Origin: CALAED01 sp036555725
Lineage (GTDB): Bacteria; Actinomycetota; Actinomycetes; Streptosporangiales; Streptosporangiaceae
Length of the DNA stretch: 64,000 bases
Direction of reading: 5' to 3'
Assembly: GCA_036555725.1 (NCBI GenBank)
Contig: DATBKU010000090.1
Coordinates: 1-64,000, forward strand
Part shown: in pieces, positions 9,000 to 18,059 of the stretch
Layout of the letters: every line of letters starts with the position of its first letter
Position numbering within the stretch: position 1 is the stretch's first letter
Position numbers and translations under genes: made by a program
Notes under the pieces: model-generated
Database searches by the model: none
What the model saw: only the letters and a program-made list of their open reading frames with translations
What the model was told of the DNA's origin: nothing

Positions 9000-10706
9000 T
9001 TGACCAGGTCACCAGCGGACGCCATGGCGGTCGACACCCCATGGGTCGTATGTTCCAGCTGCCGAGCGATGCTGTACGGCAAGCGGTTCGCGCGGAACCT
9101 CAAGGTGTGCCCGGACTGCGGGCATCACCGCCAACTGTCGGCGTGGGAGCGCGTGACGCAGCTCTTCGACGCCGACAAGGCCGAGGTTCTCGAGTTTCCC
9201 GCACAGTCCGAGGACGTACTTTCGTTCACCGACACCAAGCCGTACCCGGAGCGCCTGGAGAGCGCCCGGGGCAAGACCGGCCTGCGCGAAGGCGTGATCG
9301 TCGTCGCCGGGAGTATCGGCGACTACCCGCTGATCGCCGCGGTGATGGACTTCTCGTTCCTGGGCGGGAGCCTCGGCGCGGCGGCGGGCGAGCTGATCAC
9401 CAACGCCGCCGAGGCCGCCTTGGATCGCCGCCTCCCGCTGCTGCTCGTCACCGCCTCCGGCGGCGCGCGCATGCAGGAGGGCCCGATCTCGCTCATGCAG
9501 ATGGCCAAGACCAGCCAGGCGCTGGCGAAGCTCGACGAGGCCGGGCTCATGACGATCGCCCTGGTCACCGACCCGACGTTCGGCGGAGTCGCGGCGTCCT
9601 TCACCACTCAGTGCGATGTGATCGTCGCCGAGCCGGCGGCGCGTCTCGGCTTCGCCGGACGCCGGGTGATCGAGCAGACGATCGGGCACGAGCTGCCGGA
9701 CGGGTTCCAGACGGCGGAGTTCCTCCGCGACCGCGGCCTCATCGACATGATCAAGCCGCGGTCGGAGCTGCGGACGGCCCTGCGCAGACTGCTCGCCGCG
9801 GCGAACCCCTGTACGTCACGCGAGAGCGCCGAGAACGCGCCGCCAAGCTCGGACCTGGTGATCCGGGACGCCCGGCGGCTCCCGAAGATCGACCCATGGG
9901 ACGCGGTGCAGCAGGCAAGGGACCTCGGCCGTCCCACCACCCTCGAGTACATCGAGCGGGCTTTCCATGACTTCGAGGAGCTGCACGGCGACCGCGCCAG
10001 CGGCGAATGCCGCGCGATCGTCGGCGGGGTCGCGATGCTCGACGATCACCCGGTGGTGGTGATCGGCCATCAGAAGGGCCACACGGCCACCGAGCTGACC
10101 GGCCGCAACTACGGGATGCCCACGCCGCCCGGCTACCGCAAGGCGGCGCGGCTGATGCGGCTGGCCGGCAAGCTCGGGCTGCCGATGGTGACCTTCGTCG
10201 ACACGCCCGGCGCCTACCCGGGCATGGAGGCCGAAGAACAGGGCCAGGCCGAGGCGATCGCCCAATGCATCAGGCTGATGACCACGCTGCCGGTTCCGGT
10301 GGTGACGGTCATCCTCGGCGAGGGCGGCAGCGGCGGGGCGCTGGCCCTGGCCGTCGCCAACGAGGTGCTGATCAACGAGCACGGCATGTATTCGGTGATC
10401 AGCCCCGAGGGCTGCGCCTCCATCCTATGGAAGGACTCCGCCATGGCGCCCACCGCGGCCGGCGCGCTGCAGGTGGACGCCCGGAGCCTGCTCCGCATGA
10501 AGGTCGTGGACGGCGTCGTCGCCGAGCCCACCGGCGGCACCCAGGTCGATCACCAGGAGGCGGCGAACCGGATCTCCGCCGTGCTGCTCGCGAGCCTGCG
10601 CCGGCTGGCGATGAGCGAGCCGCGCGATCTGATAAACGCGCGGCGCGAGCGGTTCCGGTCGTTCGGCGCGGTACGGCACGACCAACGTTTGAGGATCACC
10701 CAATGA
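9000..10706 (+). CDS. fused acetyl-CoA carboxylase carboxyltransferase (AccD-AccA)
   Basis: A 568-aa fusion. The N-terminal half is the beta subunit with a four-Cys zinc ribbon (CSSCRAMLYG, then VCPDCGHH) and the crotonase-like core with SGGARMQEGP. The C-terminal half, from about residue 290, is the alpha subunit (TPPGYRKAARLM, DTPGAYPGMEAE, GEGGSGGALA). It transfers CO2 from carboxybiotin to acetyl-CoA. The TTG start has AGAGGAGG eight bases upstream. It lies inside the PKS operon between ACP and the biotin carrier, so it most likely supplies malonyl-CoA to this PKS. Confidence 0.95.
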   Translation: MTRSPADAMAVDTPWVVCSSCRAMLYGKRFARNLKVCPDCGHHRQLSAWERVTQLFDADKAEVLEFPAQSEDVLSFTDTKPYPERLESARGKTGLREGVIVVAGSIGDYPLIAAVMDFSFLGGSLGAAAGELITNAAEAALDRRLPLLLVTASGGARMQEGPISLMQMAKTSQALAKLDEAGLMTIALVTDPTFGGVAASFTTQCDVIVAEPAARLGFAGRRVIEQTIGHELPDGFQTAEFLRDRGLIDMIKPRSELRTALRRLLAAANPCTSRESAENAPPSSDLVIRDARRLPKIDPWDAVQQARDLGRPTTLEYIERAFHDFEELHGDRASGECRAIVGGVAMLDDHPVVVIGHQKGHTATELTGRNYGMPTPPGYRKAARLMRLAGKLGLPMVTFVDTPGAYPGMEAEEQGQAEAIAQCIRLMTTLPVPVVTVILGEGGSGGALALAVANEVLINEHGMYSVISPEGCASILWKDSAMAPTAAGALQVDARSLLRMKVVDGVVAEPTGGTQVDHQEAANRISAVLLASLRRLAMSEPRDLINARRERFRSFGAVRHDQRLRITQ

Positions 10707-11245
10707 GCCATGACACGCACGCCGTGAACGGCCGGCAGCCCACGACCGAGGCCGCCGAGACAGCCGATGGCCGGCTCGCGGAACTGGCCGAGGTGCAACG
10801 GCACACCGTCGAGCTGCTTTCCCGGCTCGACCGGCAGCCAAGCAATGTACGAGTCCAGGCGGGCGACATCACGCTCGACATCACCTGGGACGCCGCGCCC
10901 GCGGCGCCCACGGCCGAGGGTCCGCTGGCGCCGCCCACGGCCACGACGGAAACCACGGAAACCGGGGAACCGGCGGCGGCCGCGGACTATCTGACCTCGC
11001 CCGGGGTGGGCACGTTCTACCACGCGCCGGAGCCGGGCGCGGAGCCCTTCGTCTCCGTCGGCACCGTCGTCCAGCCGGGTCAGCAGGTCGGGATCATCGA
11101 GGCGATGAAGCTGATGATCCCGGTCGAGGCGGATCGCGCCGGACGGATCGCCGAGGTGCTCAAACCCAACGGCGAACCGGTCGAATTCGCCGAGCCGCTG
11201 TTCGCATTGGAGGCAGAAGACACCGGCGAGACCGAGGAAACCTGA
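10703..11245 (+). CDS. biotin carboxyl carrier protein (AccB)
   Basis: A 180-aa protein with a Thr/Glu/Pro/Ala-rich linker and a C-terminal biotinyl domain. The biotinylated lysine is Lys136 in EAMKLM. It overlaps the carboxyltransferase gene by ATGA and is followed 4 bp later by the biotin carboxylase gene, so the three subunits are probably made in coupled fashion. Confidence 0.95.
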   Translation: MSHDTHAVNGRQPTTEAAETADGRLAELAEVQRHTVELLSRLDRQPSNVRVQAGDITLDITWDAAPAAPTAEGPLAPPTATTETTETGEPAAAADYLTSPGVGTFYHAPEPGAEPFVSVGTVVQPGQQVGIIEAMKLMIPVEADRAGRIAEVLKPNGEPVEFAEPLFALEAEDTGETEET

Positions 11246-11249
11246 GCTC

Positions 11250-12602
11250 ATGTTCGAGAAGGTGTTGATCGCGAACCGCGGCGAAATCGCGCTGCGGATC
11301 GCACGCGCTTGCCGTGAGCTCGGCATCACGTCGGTCGCGGTCTACTCGACGGAGGACAAGGACTCCGCCGTCGTTTCCTACGCCGACGAGGCCGTCCACA
11401 TCGGACCGGGCCCGGCCAAGCGCAGCTACCTCAATATTCCGGCCATCGTCGAGGCGGCCAAGCAGACCAATGCCGCCGCCGTACATCCGGGCTACGGCTT
11501 CCTGTCCGAGGACCCCGACTTCGCCGAGGTGTGCGAGCAGGAGGACCTTGTCTTCCTCGGCCCGCCCGCAGAGGTGATCGCGCAATTGGGCGACAAGTGC
11601 GCGGCGCGGGAGCTGATGGACAAGGCCGGGCTGCCGATTCTGCCGGGCAGTCACGGGCCCGTCGGCTCCGCCGCCGAAGCGCACGATCTGGCCGAGCGCA
11701 TCGGTTTCCCCGTCATCATCAAGGCGGCGGCCGGGGGCGGCGGGCGCGGCATGAGAGTGGTGGGCAACTATGACGAATTCCTGCCCGCCTACGGTGCCGT
11801 GGCGGGCGAGGCACAGACGCTTTTCGGCGATTCTCGGCTCTACGTCGAGCGTTATGTGCCGTCCGCCCGGCACGTCGAGGTGCAGGTGCTCTGCGACGTC
11901 CACGGCAACGCCATTCACCTGGGCGTACGCGACTGTTCCGTACAGCGGCGCCACCAGAAACTCCTCGAGGAAAGCCCGGCGCCGCTGGTGCCGGACGAGG
12001 TCATCGGCCGGATGGGCGAGAGCGCGGTCGCCGGTGCGAAGGCGGCCGGGTACGTCGGGGTCGGCACGTTCGAGTTCCTCGTCGACTCGAATTGGGACTT
12101 CTACTTCATGGAGGTCAACTGCCGGATTCAGGTCGAGCACCCGGTCACCGAGCTGGTCACCGGAATCGACCTATGTCACGAGCAGTTCAAGGTCGGCGCG
12201 GGCGAACGCCTTTCGCTGGCGCAGAGCGACGTCCAAAATCGCGGCGCGGCGCTGGAATGCCGGATCAACGTCGAGGACCCGAGCCGTGGATTCGTCCCGG
12301 CCCCCGGCCTGATCGAGTCGTTCGTCTTACCGGGCGGCCCGTTCGTACGGGTCGACACGCACGGTTATCCCGGCTATCGCATGTCGGCGATGTACGACCC
12401 GCTGCTCGCGAAGGTACTCACCTGGGCGCCCACGAGAGACCAGGCGATCGCCCGCATGGACCGGGCGCTCGGCGAACTTCGCGTCGCCGGTTCCGGGGTC
12501 TGCACGACGGCCGGATTTCTGCGCCAGGTGCTGGCCGACGAGGCATTCCGGGCCGGTTCCCATGACACCGGGTTGGTAGCACGACTGTTCGACAACGAAT
12601 GA
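11250..12602 (+). CDS. acetyl-CoA carboxylase biotin carboxylase (AccC)
   Basis: A 450-aa ATP-grasp enzyme of normal length. It starts MFEKVLIANRGEIALRIARA and shows the glycine-rich ATP loop KAAAGGGGRGM and the active-site segment MEVNCRIQVEHPVTE. It carboxylates biotin on the adjacent carrier using ATP and bicarbonate. It completes a full ACC inside the PKS operon. Confidence 0.96.
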   Translation: MFEKVLIANRGEIALRIARACRELGITSVAVYSTEDKDSAVVSYADEAVHIGPGPAKRSYLNIPAIVEAAKQTNAAAVHPGYGFLSEDPDFAEVCEQEDLVFLGPPAEVIAQLGDKCAARELMDKAGLPILPGSHGPVGSAAEAHDLAERIGFPVIIKAAAGGGGRGMRVVGNYDEFLPAYGAVAGEAQTLFGDSRLYVERYVPSARHVEVQVLCDVHGNAIHLGVRDCSVQRRHQKLLEESPAPLVPDEVIGRMGESAVAGAKAAGYVGVGTFEFLVDSNWDFYFMEVNCRIQVEHPVTELVTGIDLCHEQFKVGAGERLSLAQSDVQNRGAALECRINVEDPSRGFVPAPGLIESFVLPGGPFVRVDTHGYPGYRMSAMYDPLLAKVLTWAPTRDQAIARMDRALGELRVAGSGVCTTAGFLRQVLADEAFRAGSHDTGLVARLFDNE

Positions 12603-12615
12603 AGGAGAAAGGGTT

Positions 12616-13401
12616 ATGACAGTTCAGGAAAAGCGGGTCGCCCTTGTCACCGGAGCCACCAGCGGAATCGGGCTCGCGGTCACCAAGGCGCTGGCCGAGC
12701 GCGGCTACCAGGTGTTCATCTGCGCGCGCACCGCCGAGGCGGTGCAGGTGACCGTCAAGCAGCTCCAAGACGATGACCTCGACGTCGACGGCACCGCGTG
12801 CGACGTGCGGTCCCAGGACGACATCCGCGCGTTCGTCCGCGCCGCGGTCGACCGGTTCGGGTCGATCGACGTACTGGTCAACAACGCGGGGCGCAGCGGC
12901 GGCGGGGTCACCGCCGACATCGCCGACGATCTGTGGTTCGACGTGATGAACACCAACCTCAACAGCGTCTTCTTAATGACCCGCGAGGTGCTGAACGCCG
13001 GCGGCATGCGCGACAAGGACCGTGGGCGCATCATCAACATCGCCTCCACCGCCGGCAAACAGGGAGTCGTGCTGGGCGCCCCGTACTCCGCGTCCAAGCA
13101 CGGCGTCGTCGGCTTCACCAAGGCACTGGGCAACGAGCTCGCGCCGACCGGCATCACGGTCAACGCCGTGTGCCCCGGCTATGTCGAGACCCCCATGGCG
13201 CAGCGCGTCCGGCAGGGGTACGCCGAGGCGTTCGACACCACCGAGGACGCCATCTTGGAGAAGTTCCAGGCCAAGATCCCGCTGGGTCGCTACTCCACCC
13301 CCGAAGAGGTGGCCGGGCTGGTCGGCTACCTGACCACCGACACCGCCGCGTCCATGACCGCGCAGGCGCTCAACGTCTGCGGCGGCCTCGGAAACTTCTA
13401 G
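12616..13401 (+). CDS. polyketide ketoreductase (SDR)
   Basis: A 261-aa short-chain dehydrogenase with the NADPH motif TGATSGIG, the NNAGRSGGG segment and the catalytic Tyr157/Lys161 in YSASKHG. It resembles the C-9 ketoreductases of actinorhodin and angucycline pathways, which reduce the nascent chain and so direct the first ring closure. AAGGAG precedes the ATG. It lies 13 bp after accC and 13 bp before the aromatase. Confidence 0.94.
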   Translation: MTVQEKRVALVTGATSGIGLAVTKALAERGYQVFICARTAEAVQVTVKQLQDDDLDVDGTACDVRSQDDIRAFVRAAVDRFGSIDVLVNNAGRSGGGVTADIADDLWFDVMNTNLNSVFLMTREVLNAGGMRDKDRGRIINIASTAGKQGVVLGAPYSASKHGVVGFTKALGNELAPTGITVNAVCPGYVETPMAQRVRQGYAEAFDTTEDAILEKFQAKIPLGRYSTPEEVAGLVGYLTTDTAASMTAQALNVCGGLGNF

Positions 13402-13414
13402 AGGGGAGTGCGTC

Positions 13415-14359
13415 ATGAAAACCCGTGAGGTGGAGCACGACATCACCATCAGCGCGCCCGCGACCGACGTCTACCGGCTGCTCGCGGACGTAGAGAACTG
13501 GCCGGCCCTGTTCGCCCCGACCGTGCACGTCGACTACGTCGAGCGCACCCGCGAGGCGGAACGCATCCACATCTGGGCCACCGCCAACGGCGAGGTCAAG
13601 AACTGGACCTCGCGCCGCGTGCTCGACCCGGTCGAGCGGACGATCGAGTTCCGCCAGGAGGTCTCCGCACCGCCGGTGGCGTCGATGGGCGGCACCTGGC
13701 TGGTCGAGCCGGTCTCCGAGACCGAATCGCACGTACGGCTGCGGCACGACTATCGGGCGGTCGGCGACGATCCGGACGGCCTCGCCTGGATCGAGCAGGC
13801 GGTCGACCGCAACAGCCGGGCCGAGCTGGCCGCGCTCAAGGCGAACGTCGAGGTGGCGACCGACGACCTGATGTTCTCCTTCGAGGACACCGTCGAGATC
13901 AACGGCTCCGCGCGGGACGCGTACGACTTCATCAACGAGGCCGACCGGTGGGAGGAACGACTCCCGCACGTGGCCCGCGTCGTCCTTACTGAAGACGAGC
14001 CCGGCCTGCAGACCCTGGAGATGGACACACAGACCAAGGACGGCTCGACGCACACCACCAAGTCGGTACGGGTCTGCTTCCCGAACGGCAAGATCGTCTA
14101 CAAGCAGATCACGTTGCCCGCCCTGCTGGACCTGCACACGGGGGTCTGGCAGATCACCGAAAACCACGCGGGGGTGGCCGTGTCGTCGGAGCACACGGTC
14201 GTGATCAACAAGGGCAACATCGAGAAAGTCCTCGGCCCGGACGCCGACGTCCCGCAGGCCCGCGACTTCGTCCGTACGGCACTCAGCGGCAACAGCATGG
14301 CGACGCTCCAGCACGCCAAGGAGTACGCCGAGAGGGCGCACGCCGCTAGCCGCGCCTGA
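13415..14359 (+). CDS. two-domain polyketide aromatase/cyclase
   Basis: A 314-aa protein with two tandem START/polyketide-cyclase domains (about residues 1-150 and 155-300), each opening with a similar helix-grip segment (HDITISAPATDVYRLL and TVEINGSARDAYDFI). Di-domain ARO/CYCs aromatise the first ring of C-9-reduced polyketides, consistent with the ketoreductase next to it. AGGGGAG is upstream. Confidence 0.93.
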   Translation: MKTREVEHDITISAPATDVYRLLADVENWPALFAPTVHVDYVERTREAERIHIWATANGEVKNWTSRRVLDPVERTIEFRQEVSAPPVASMGGTWLVEPVSETESHVRLRHDYRAVGDDPDGLAWIEQAVDRNSRAELAALKANVEVATDDLMFSFEDTVEINGSARDAYDFINEADRWEERLPHVARVVLTEDEPGLQTLEMDTQTKDGSTHTTKSVRVCFPNGKIVYKQITLPALLDLHTGVWQITENHAGVAVSSEHTVVINKGNIEKVLGPDADVPQARDFVRTALSGNSMATLQHAKEYAERAHAASRA

Positions 14360-14384
14360 CCGCATCCGAGAGACGAGGGCGAAG

Positions 14385-15842
14385 ATGGACACCCAGGTCA
14401 TTGTCGTCGGCGCCGGTCCGGTCGGGCTGCTGCTCGCCGGAGAGCTGCGGCTGGGCGGCGCCGAGGTCGTCGTGGTGGAGCGGCTGGCCGCGCCGACCAC
14501 CGAGTCGCGTGCATCCACGCTGCACGCTCGCACAATGGAGATCTTCGACCAGCGAGGTCTGCTGGACCGGCTGGACGATCCGCCCAACGACCGCCGGGGG
14601 CATTTCGGCGGCGTCCCGCTCGACCTGGGCGAGCTGCCGACGCGCTACCCCGGGCAGTGGAAGGTCCCGCAGACGCGCGTCGAGGAGTTGCTGGCCGGCT
14701 GGGCGGCCGGGCTCGGTGCCGACATCCGGCGGCGCCACGAGCTGCGCGGCATGACCGTCGCCGACGATCACGTACGGGTGGACATCGCCGGCCCGGACGG
14801 GCCGGTTGAACTGGCCGCCGAGTACGTGGTCGGCTGCGACGGCGAGGAGAGCACCGTACGGCGGCTGGCCGGCATCGGGGTCCCCGGTGTGGACGCGACC
14901 CGCGAGCTGTTCCGGGCCGACGTGGCCGATATCGACGTGCCCAACCGGCGGTTCCAGCGACTGCCGAACGGGCTGGCCATCGCGGCGCGGCGGCCGGACG
15001 GCGTCACCCGTGTCATGGTCGCCGAATTCGTCCGGCCGGTCGGGCGGCGCGCCGCGCCGCCGTCGTTCGAGGAGGTCTGCAAGACCTGGGAGCGGGTAAC
15101 CGGCGAGGACATCAGCGGCGGCACCCCGCTGTGGGTCAACGCCTTCGGCAACGCGAGCCGCCTGGCGGAGCGTTACCGCGACGGCCGCGTGCTGCTCGTC
15201 GGCGACGCCGCCCACCAGCAGATGCCGGCCGGCGGCCAGGCCATCAACCTCGGGCTGCAGGACGCCGCGAACCTGGGCTGGAAGCTGGCCGCGGCGGTGA
15301 CCGGCCGCGCGCCCGACGGGCTGCTGGACACCTACCACGACGAACGGCACGAGATCGGCCGGCAGGTCTTGCACAACATCGAGGCGCAGTCGCTGCTCCT
15401 GCTCGGCGACTCCGATATCGAACCGGCGCGGACTGTGCTGGCCGAGCTGATCGGCCACCCGCGGGTCCGCGACCGGCTCGCCGGCATGATCAGCGGCCTC
15501 GACGTGCGCTACGGCGACGGCCCGCATCCGCTGACCGGCGCCCGGCTGCCGCACCTCGACGTGGACACCGGGTCCGAGGTCACCAGCACCGCCGCGCTGC
15601 TGCGGACCGGCCGCGGCCTGCTGCTGGACCTGTCCGCCGACCCCGTACGGCGGGCCTGGCTGCGCCATGTCTCGTGCGACTGGGACGAGCGTGTCGATCT
15701 GGTGTCGTCGGCCACGCCGCGCGCTGTCGAGGGGGCGGTGACGGCGCTCGTCCGGCCGGACGGCTATGTGGCCTGGGTGGGGGACCGCGACGCCGACCCG
15801 CATCACGCGCTGCGCCGCTGGTTCGGCCGGCCCTGTCCGTAA
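14385..15842 (+). CDS. FAD-dependent aromatic polyketide hydroxylase 2
   Basis: A 485-aa group A flavin hydroxylase, paralogous to the enzyme at 4296. FAD motifs are VVGAGPVGLLLAGEL, VGCDGEEST and LVGDAAHQQMPAGGQA. In angucycline pathways two such hydroxylases commonly act in turn at C-12, C-12b or C-6, or steer ring-B oxidation; which step this one performs cannot be read from sequence. It is the last gene of the PKS operon. Its stop codon lies in a duplicated 14-bp unit. Confidence 0.88.
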   Translation: MDTQVIVVGAGPVGLLLAGELRLGGAEVVVVERLAAPTTESRASTLHARTMEIFDQRGLLDRLDDPPNDRRGHFGGVPLDLGELPTRYPGQWKVPQTRVEELLAGWAAGLGADIRRRHELRGMTVADDHVRVDIAGPDGPVELAAEYVVGCDGEESTVRRLAGIGVPGVDATRELFRADVADIDVPNRRFQRLPNGLAIAARRPDGVTRVMVAEFVRPVGRRAAPPSFEEVCKTWERVTGEDISGGTPLWVNAFGNASRLAERYRDGRVLLVGDAAHQQMPAGGQAINLGLQDAANLGWKLAAAVTGRAPDGLLDTYHDERHEIGRQVLHNIEAQSLLLLGDSDIEPARTVLAELIGHPRVRDRLAGMISGLDVRYGDGPHPLTGARLPHLDVDTGSEVTSTAALLRTGRGLLLDLSADPVRRAWLRHVSCDWDERVDLVSSATPRAVEGAVTALVRPDGYVAWVGDRDADPHHALRRWFGRPCP

Positions 15843-15858
15843 GCCCCTGTCCGTAAGC
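15831..15858 (+). repeat. 14-bp tandem duplication over a stop codon
   Basis: Two perfect tandem copies of CCCTGTCCGTAAGC. The first contains the stop of hydroxylase 2. It lies directly before copy 2 of the 33-bp motif. Confidence 0.9.
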
Positions 15859-15860
15859 CC

Positions 15861-15893
15861 GTTCAACCGCGGAGGCTCCGCAGTCGCACACCC
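15861..15893 (+). repeat. 33-bp intergenic motif, copy 2
   Basis: Same element as at 2945 and 23885: GTTCAAC, core CCGCGG-N5-CCGCAG, end TCGCACACCC. It lies between two convergent genes and touches the stop codon of the acetyltransferase gene. That position fits a mobile repeat or transcription end better than a promoter. Confidence 0.75.
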
Positions 15894-16294
15894 TAAGGGT
15901 TGAGCACCCAGGCGGAGCCGTGCCGAGTGAAGCCGATGTGCGGGTAGTAGTCGACCGAGGCGGGCGCCGCCAGGAGCACGATCTTCGCGTCCGGCGCCTC
16001 CTGCCGGGTGGCGTCGATGAGCGCGCGGCCGATCCCCGAGCGCTGATGTTCCCGGCTGACCGCGATGTCGGACAGATAGGTCGCATAAGAAAAGTCGGAG
16101 ACGCTTCTGGCGATGCCCGCGAGCCGGCCTTCGATGCGGCAGATCATGATGAGGTTGGCGTTGCGCACCATCGCGTCGAACCGTTCCTTGTCGTCGATCG
16201 GGCGGCGCTCGCCCAGCCCGGACGATCGGTAGACGTCGAGGACCTCATGGATATCCAGATCGGCGCCGTCCACGCGTTCGATCTGCCAAGTCAC
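15893..16294 (-). CDS. GNAT N-acetyltransferase, predicted hydrazine acetyltransferase
   Basis: A 133-aa single-domain GNAT protein with the acetyl-CoA pyrophosphate loop in VSREHQRSGIGRALI and a C-terminal segment VDYYPHIGFTRHG. The GTG start is fixed by AGGAGG six bases upstream. It is divergent from the amidase gene. In the fosfazinomycin and kinamycin pathways a GNAT enzyme (FzmQ/KinN) acetylates hydrazine before it is loaded on glutamate. The neighbours here are the same set, so I infer that role; a bare GNAT domain would otherwise say nothing about substrate. Confidence 0.8.
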   Translation of the reverse strand: MTWQIERVDGADLDIHEVLDVYRSSGLGERRPIDDKERFDAMVRNANLIMICRIEGRLAGIARSVSDFSYATYLSDIAVSREHQRSGIGRALIDATRQEAPDAKIVLLAAPASVDYYPHIGFTRHGSAWVLNP

Positions 16295-16436
16295 AAAGCG
16301 CCTCCTATCGAGAAGTTCAGATCTCGTAAATGTAAGCAATTTTGCCGGCCGCCGGCCACCGCTCGACATCGCGAAAGGCGGCGGCTCCCCGTTACGATGG
16401 GCCGGTGGCCGATGGAAATTCTGCCAAGGAGAGCCA

Positions 16437-18059
16437 TTGACCTGTGACGGCATTCAGGCGACCCGGCAACGGCTGCGTGGCGGCCAATTATCGGTTGCCG
16501 AGCACGTCCAGTCGGTATTGACCGCCATTGACGAGGTCGACGCCGATCTCGGGGCGTACCTCTCGGTCGCCGGCGACGAGGCGCTCCGGGCGGCCGAGGC
16601 GGCCGACGACCGCATCCGCACCCTCGGCCCGGCGGCGTGGCGCGACCGGCCGCTGCTAGGGGTCACGGTCGCAGTGAAAGACCTCATCCAGACCGGCGAC
16701 CTGCCGACGACCCGCGGGTCGCTGCTGGCGAACGACCGCGCCCCCGTCGACGCGCCCGCCGTGGCCCGGCTGCGGGCGGCCGGCGCGATCGTCATCGGCA
16801 AGACCACCACGTCCGAGCACGGGTGGAGCGCGAGCACCGTGAGCAAGGTGGCCGCCCCCACCCGCAACCCGTGGGGCCGCGACCGCTCGGCCGGCGGCTC
16901 CAGCGGGGGCTCCGCCGCGGCGGTGGCGGCGGGACTGTGCTCGGCGGCGCTGGGTACCGACGGCTCGGGCTCGATCCGCATCCCCGCGGCGTTCTGCGGC
17001 GTGGTCGGGTTCAAGCCGTCGTTCGGGCGCATCCCGTACGTACCGGCCTGTGCCGACCGGCTGGCGCACCTCGGGCCACTGACCAGGAGCGTCGATGACG
17101 CCGCCGAGCTCGCGGCGATCCTGGCGCGCCCGCACCGCGACGACCCCGACTCCGGGCTCGCGCCGCCGGTCCCGCCGCGCGCGCCCGAGTCGCTGCGGAT
17201 CGGCTGGATCGAGTTCCCGGGCACGTCGGCCGAGGTCCGCGACGTGACCGAGCGGGTGTGGTCCGTGCTCACCGGGCTCGGCCACCGCCCCGAGCGCATC
17301 GAGGTGCCGTTTCCCGACCCGTACGAGCCCCTGATCGACATCGTCGCGGCGGCGGAGGCGGCCGGCACCGAACCGGAGGACGAAGAGCGGAGCGACCCCG
17401 GCCGGGTCGCGATCGTCCGGCACGGGCGCACGGTCAGCGGCGCGAGCGTGCTACGGGCCGAGGATGCGCGGCTGGCGCTGCGCGCGCGACTGCGATCGGT
17501 GCTGGAGCACTATGACCTGCTCGCGATGGCCACCGTCCCGATCGAGCCGTTCGCCGCCGACGCGATCGGCCCGCCGTGGGCGACCGAGCCGAGCGACCTG
17601 CTCTGGCTGGCCTGGTCGCCGGCCACCTATCCGTTCAATATGACCGGCCAGCCGGCCCTTTCGCTGCCGGTCGGAATTGCCCGCTCCGGGCTTCCGGTGG
17701 GCCTGCAATTGGCCGGGCCGCTCGGCGGCGACGCGTTGGTGCTGTCGGCGGCCCGCCGTATCGAGGCCGAGCTAGGCAGCTCAATAACGCGCAACCCAAT
17801 AATGCGTAAATCGATAACGTGCAACTCAATAACACGCAACTCAATAACGAAAGGAAGCGTTGATCGATGTATTCCCGGCCATGGTCCTGTCGTTATACGG
17901 AAAGCAGCGTCGGAAGTCCGGGTTTCGTCACCAAGTTCGGCCTCTGGGACGACCGGCAGGCGGCCGTTGCCGAGCAGGTTGCTGCGGACCTTGGCGAGGT
18001 CGATCTCGTACGCCTCGTATTCTGCGACCCGCACGGTCTGGCCCGATCCAAGACGCTGA
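16437..18059 (+). CDS. amidase-signature hydrolase with abnormal C-terminal tail
   Basis: An amidase-signature enzyme with catalytic Lys81 (VAVKDLIQTG), cis-Ser155 (AGGSSGGSA) and nucleophile Ser179 (TDGSGSIRIPAA). The family part ends near residue 447. The reading frame then runs through a 15-bp tandem repeat (SSITR-like pentapeptides) and about 190 bp of the next gene in another frame, giving 540 aa. The start is TTG with AAGGAGAG just upstream. In the hydrazine pathway this family (FzmO/KinM) removes the acetyl group from glutamyl-acetylhydrazide. The tail looks like a lost stop; whether the protein folds and works normally is open. Confidence 0.82.
   Translation: MTCDGIQATRQRLRGGQLSVAEHVQSVLTAIDEVDADLGAYLSVAGDEALRAAEAADDRIRTLGPAAWRDRPLLGVTVAVKDLIQTGDLPTTRGSLLANDRAPVDAPAVARLRAAGAIVIGKTTTSEHGWSASTVSKVAAPTRNPWGRDRSAGGSSGGSAAAVAAGLCSAALGTDGSGSIRIPAAFCGVVGFKPSFGRIPYVPACADRLAHLGPLTRSVDDAAELAAILARPHRDDPDSGLAPPVPPRAPESLRIGWIEFPGTSAEVRDVTERVWSVLTGLGHRPERIEVPFPDPYEPLIDIVAAAEAAGTEPEDEERSDPGRVAIVRHGRTVSGASVLRAEDARLALRARLRSVLEHYDLLAMATVPIEPFAADAIGPPWATEPSDLLWLAWSPATYPFNMTGQPALSLPVGIARSGLPVGLQLAGPLGGDALVLSAARRIEAELGSSITRNPIMRKSITCNSITRNSITKGSVDRCIPGHGPVVIRKAASEVRVSSPSSASGTTGRRPLPSRLLRTLARSISYASYSATRTVWPDPRR
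17778..17849 (+). repeat. 15-bp tandem repeat extending the amidase frame
   Basis: About five diverged 15-bp units with the core AACTCAATAACGCGC, ending just at the RBS of the ligase gene. In the amidase frame they read as pentapeptides of the type NSITR. In another frame each carries TAA. This is the same pattern of stop-containing repeats at a gene end as at 5758-5847. Confidence 0.85.

Noticed and set aside
16295..16453. N-terminal extension of the acetyltransferase back to 16453
   Set aside because: The extra residues do not fit the GNAT fold and would overlap the amidase start. The GTG at 16294 has an excellent AGGAGG.
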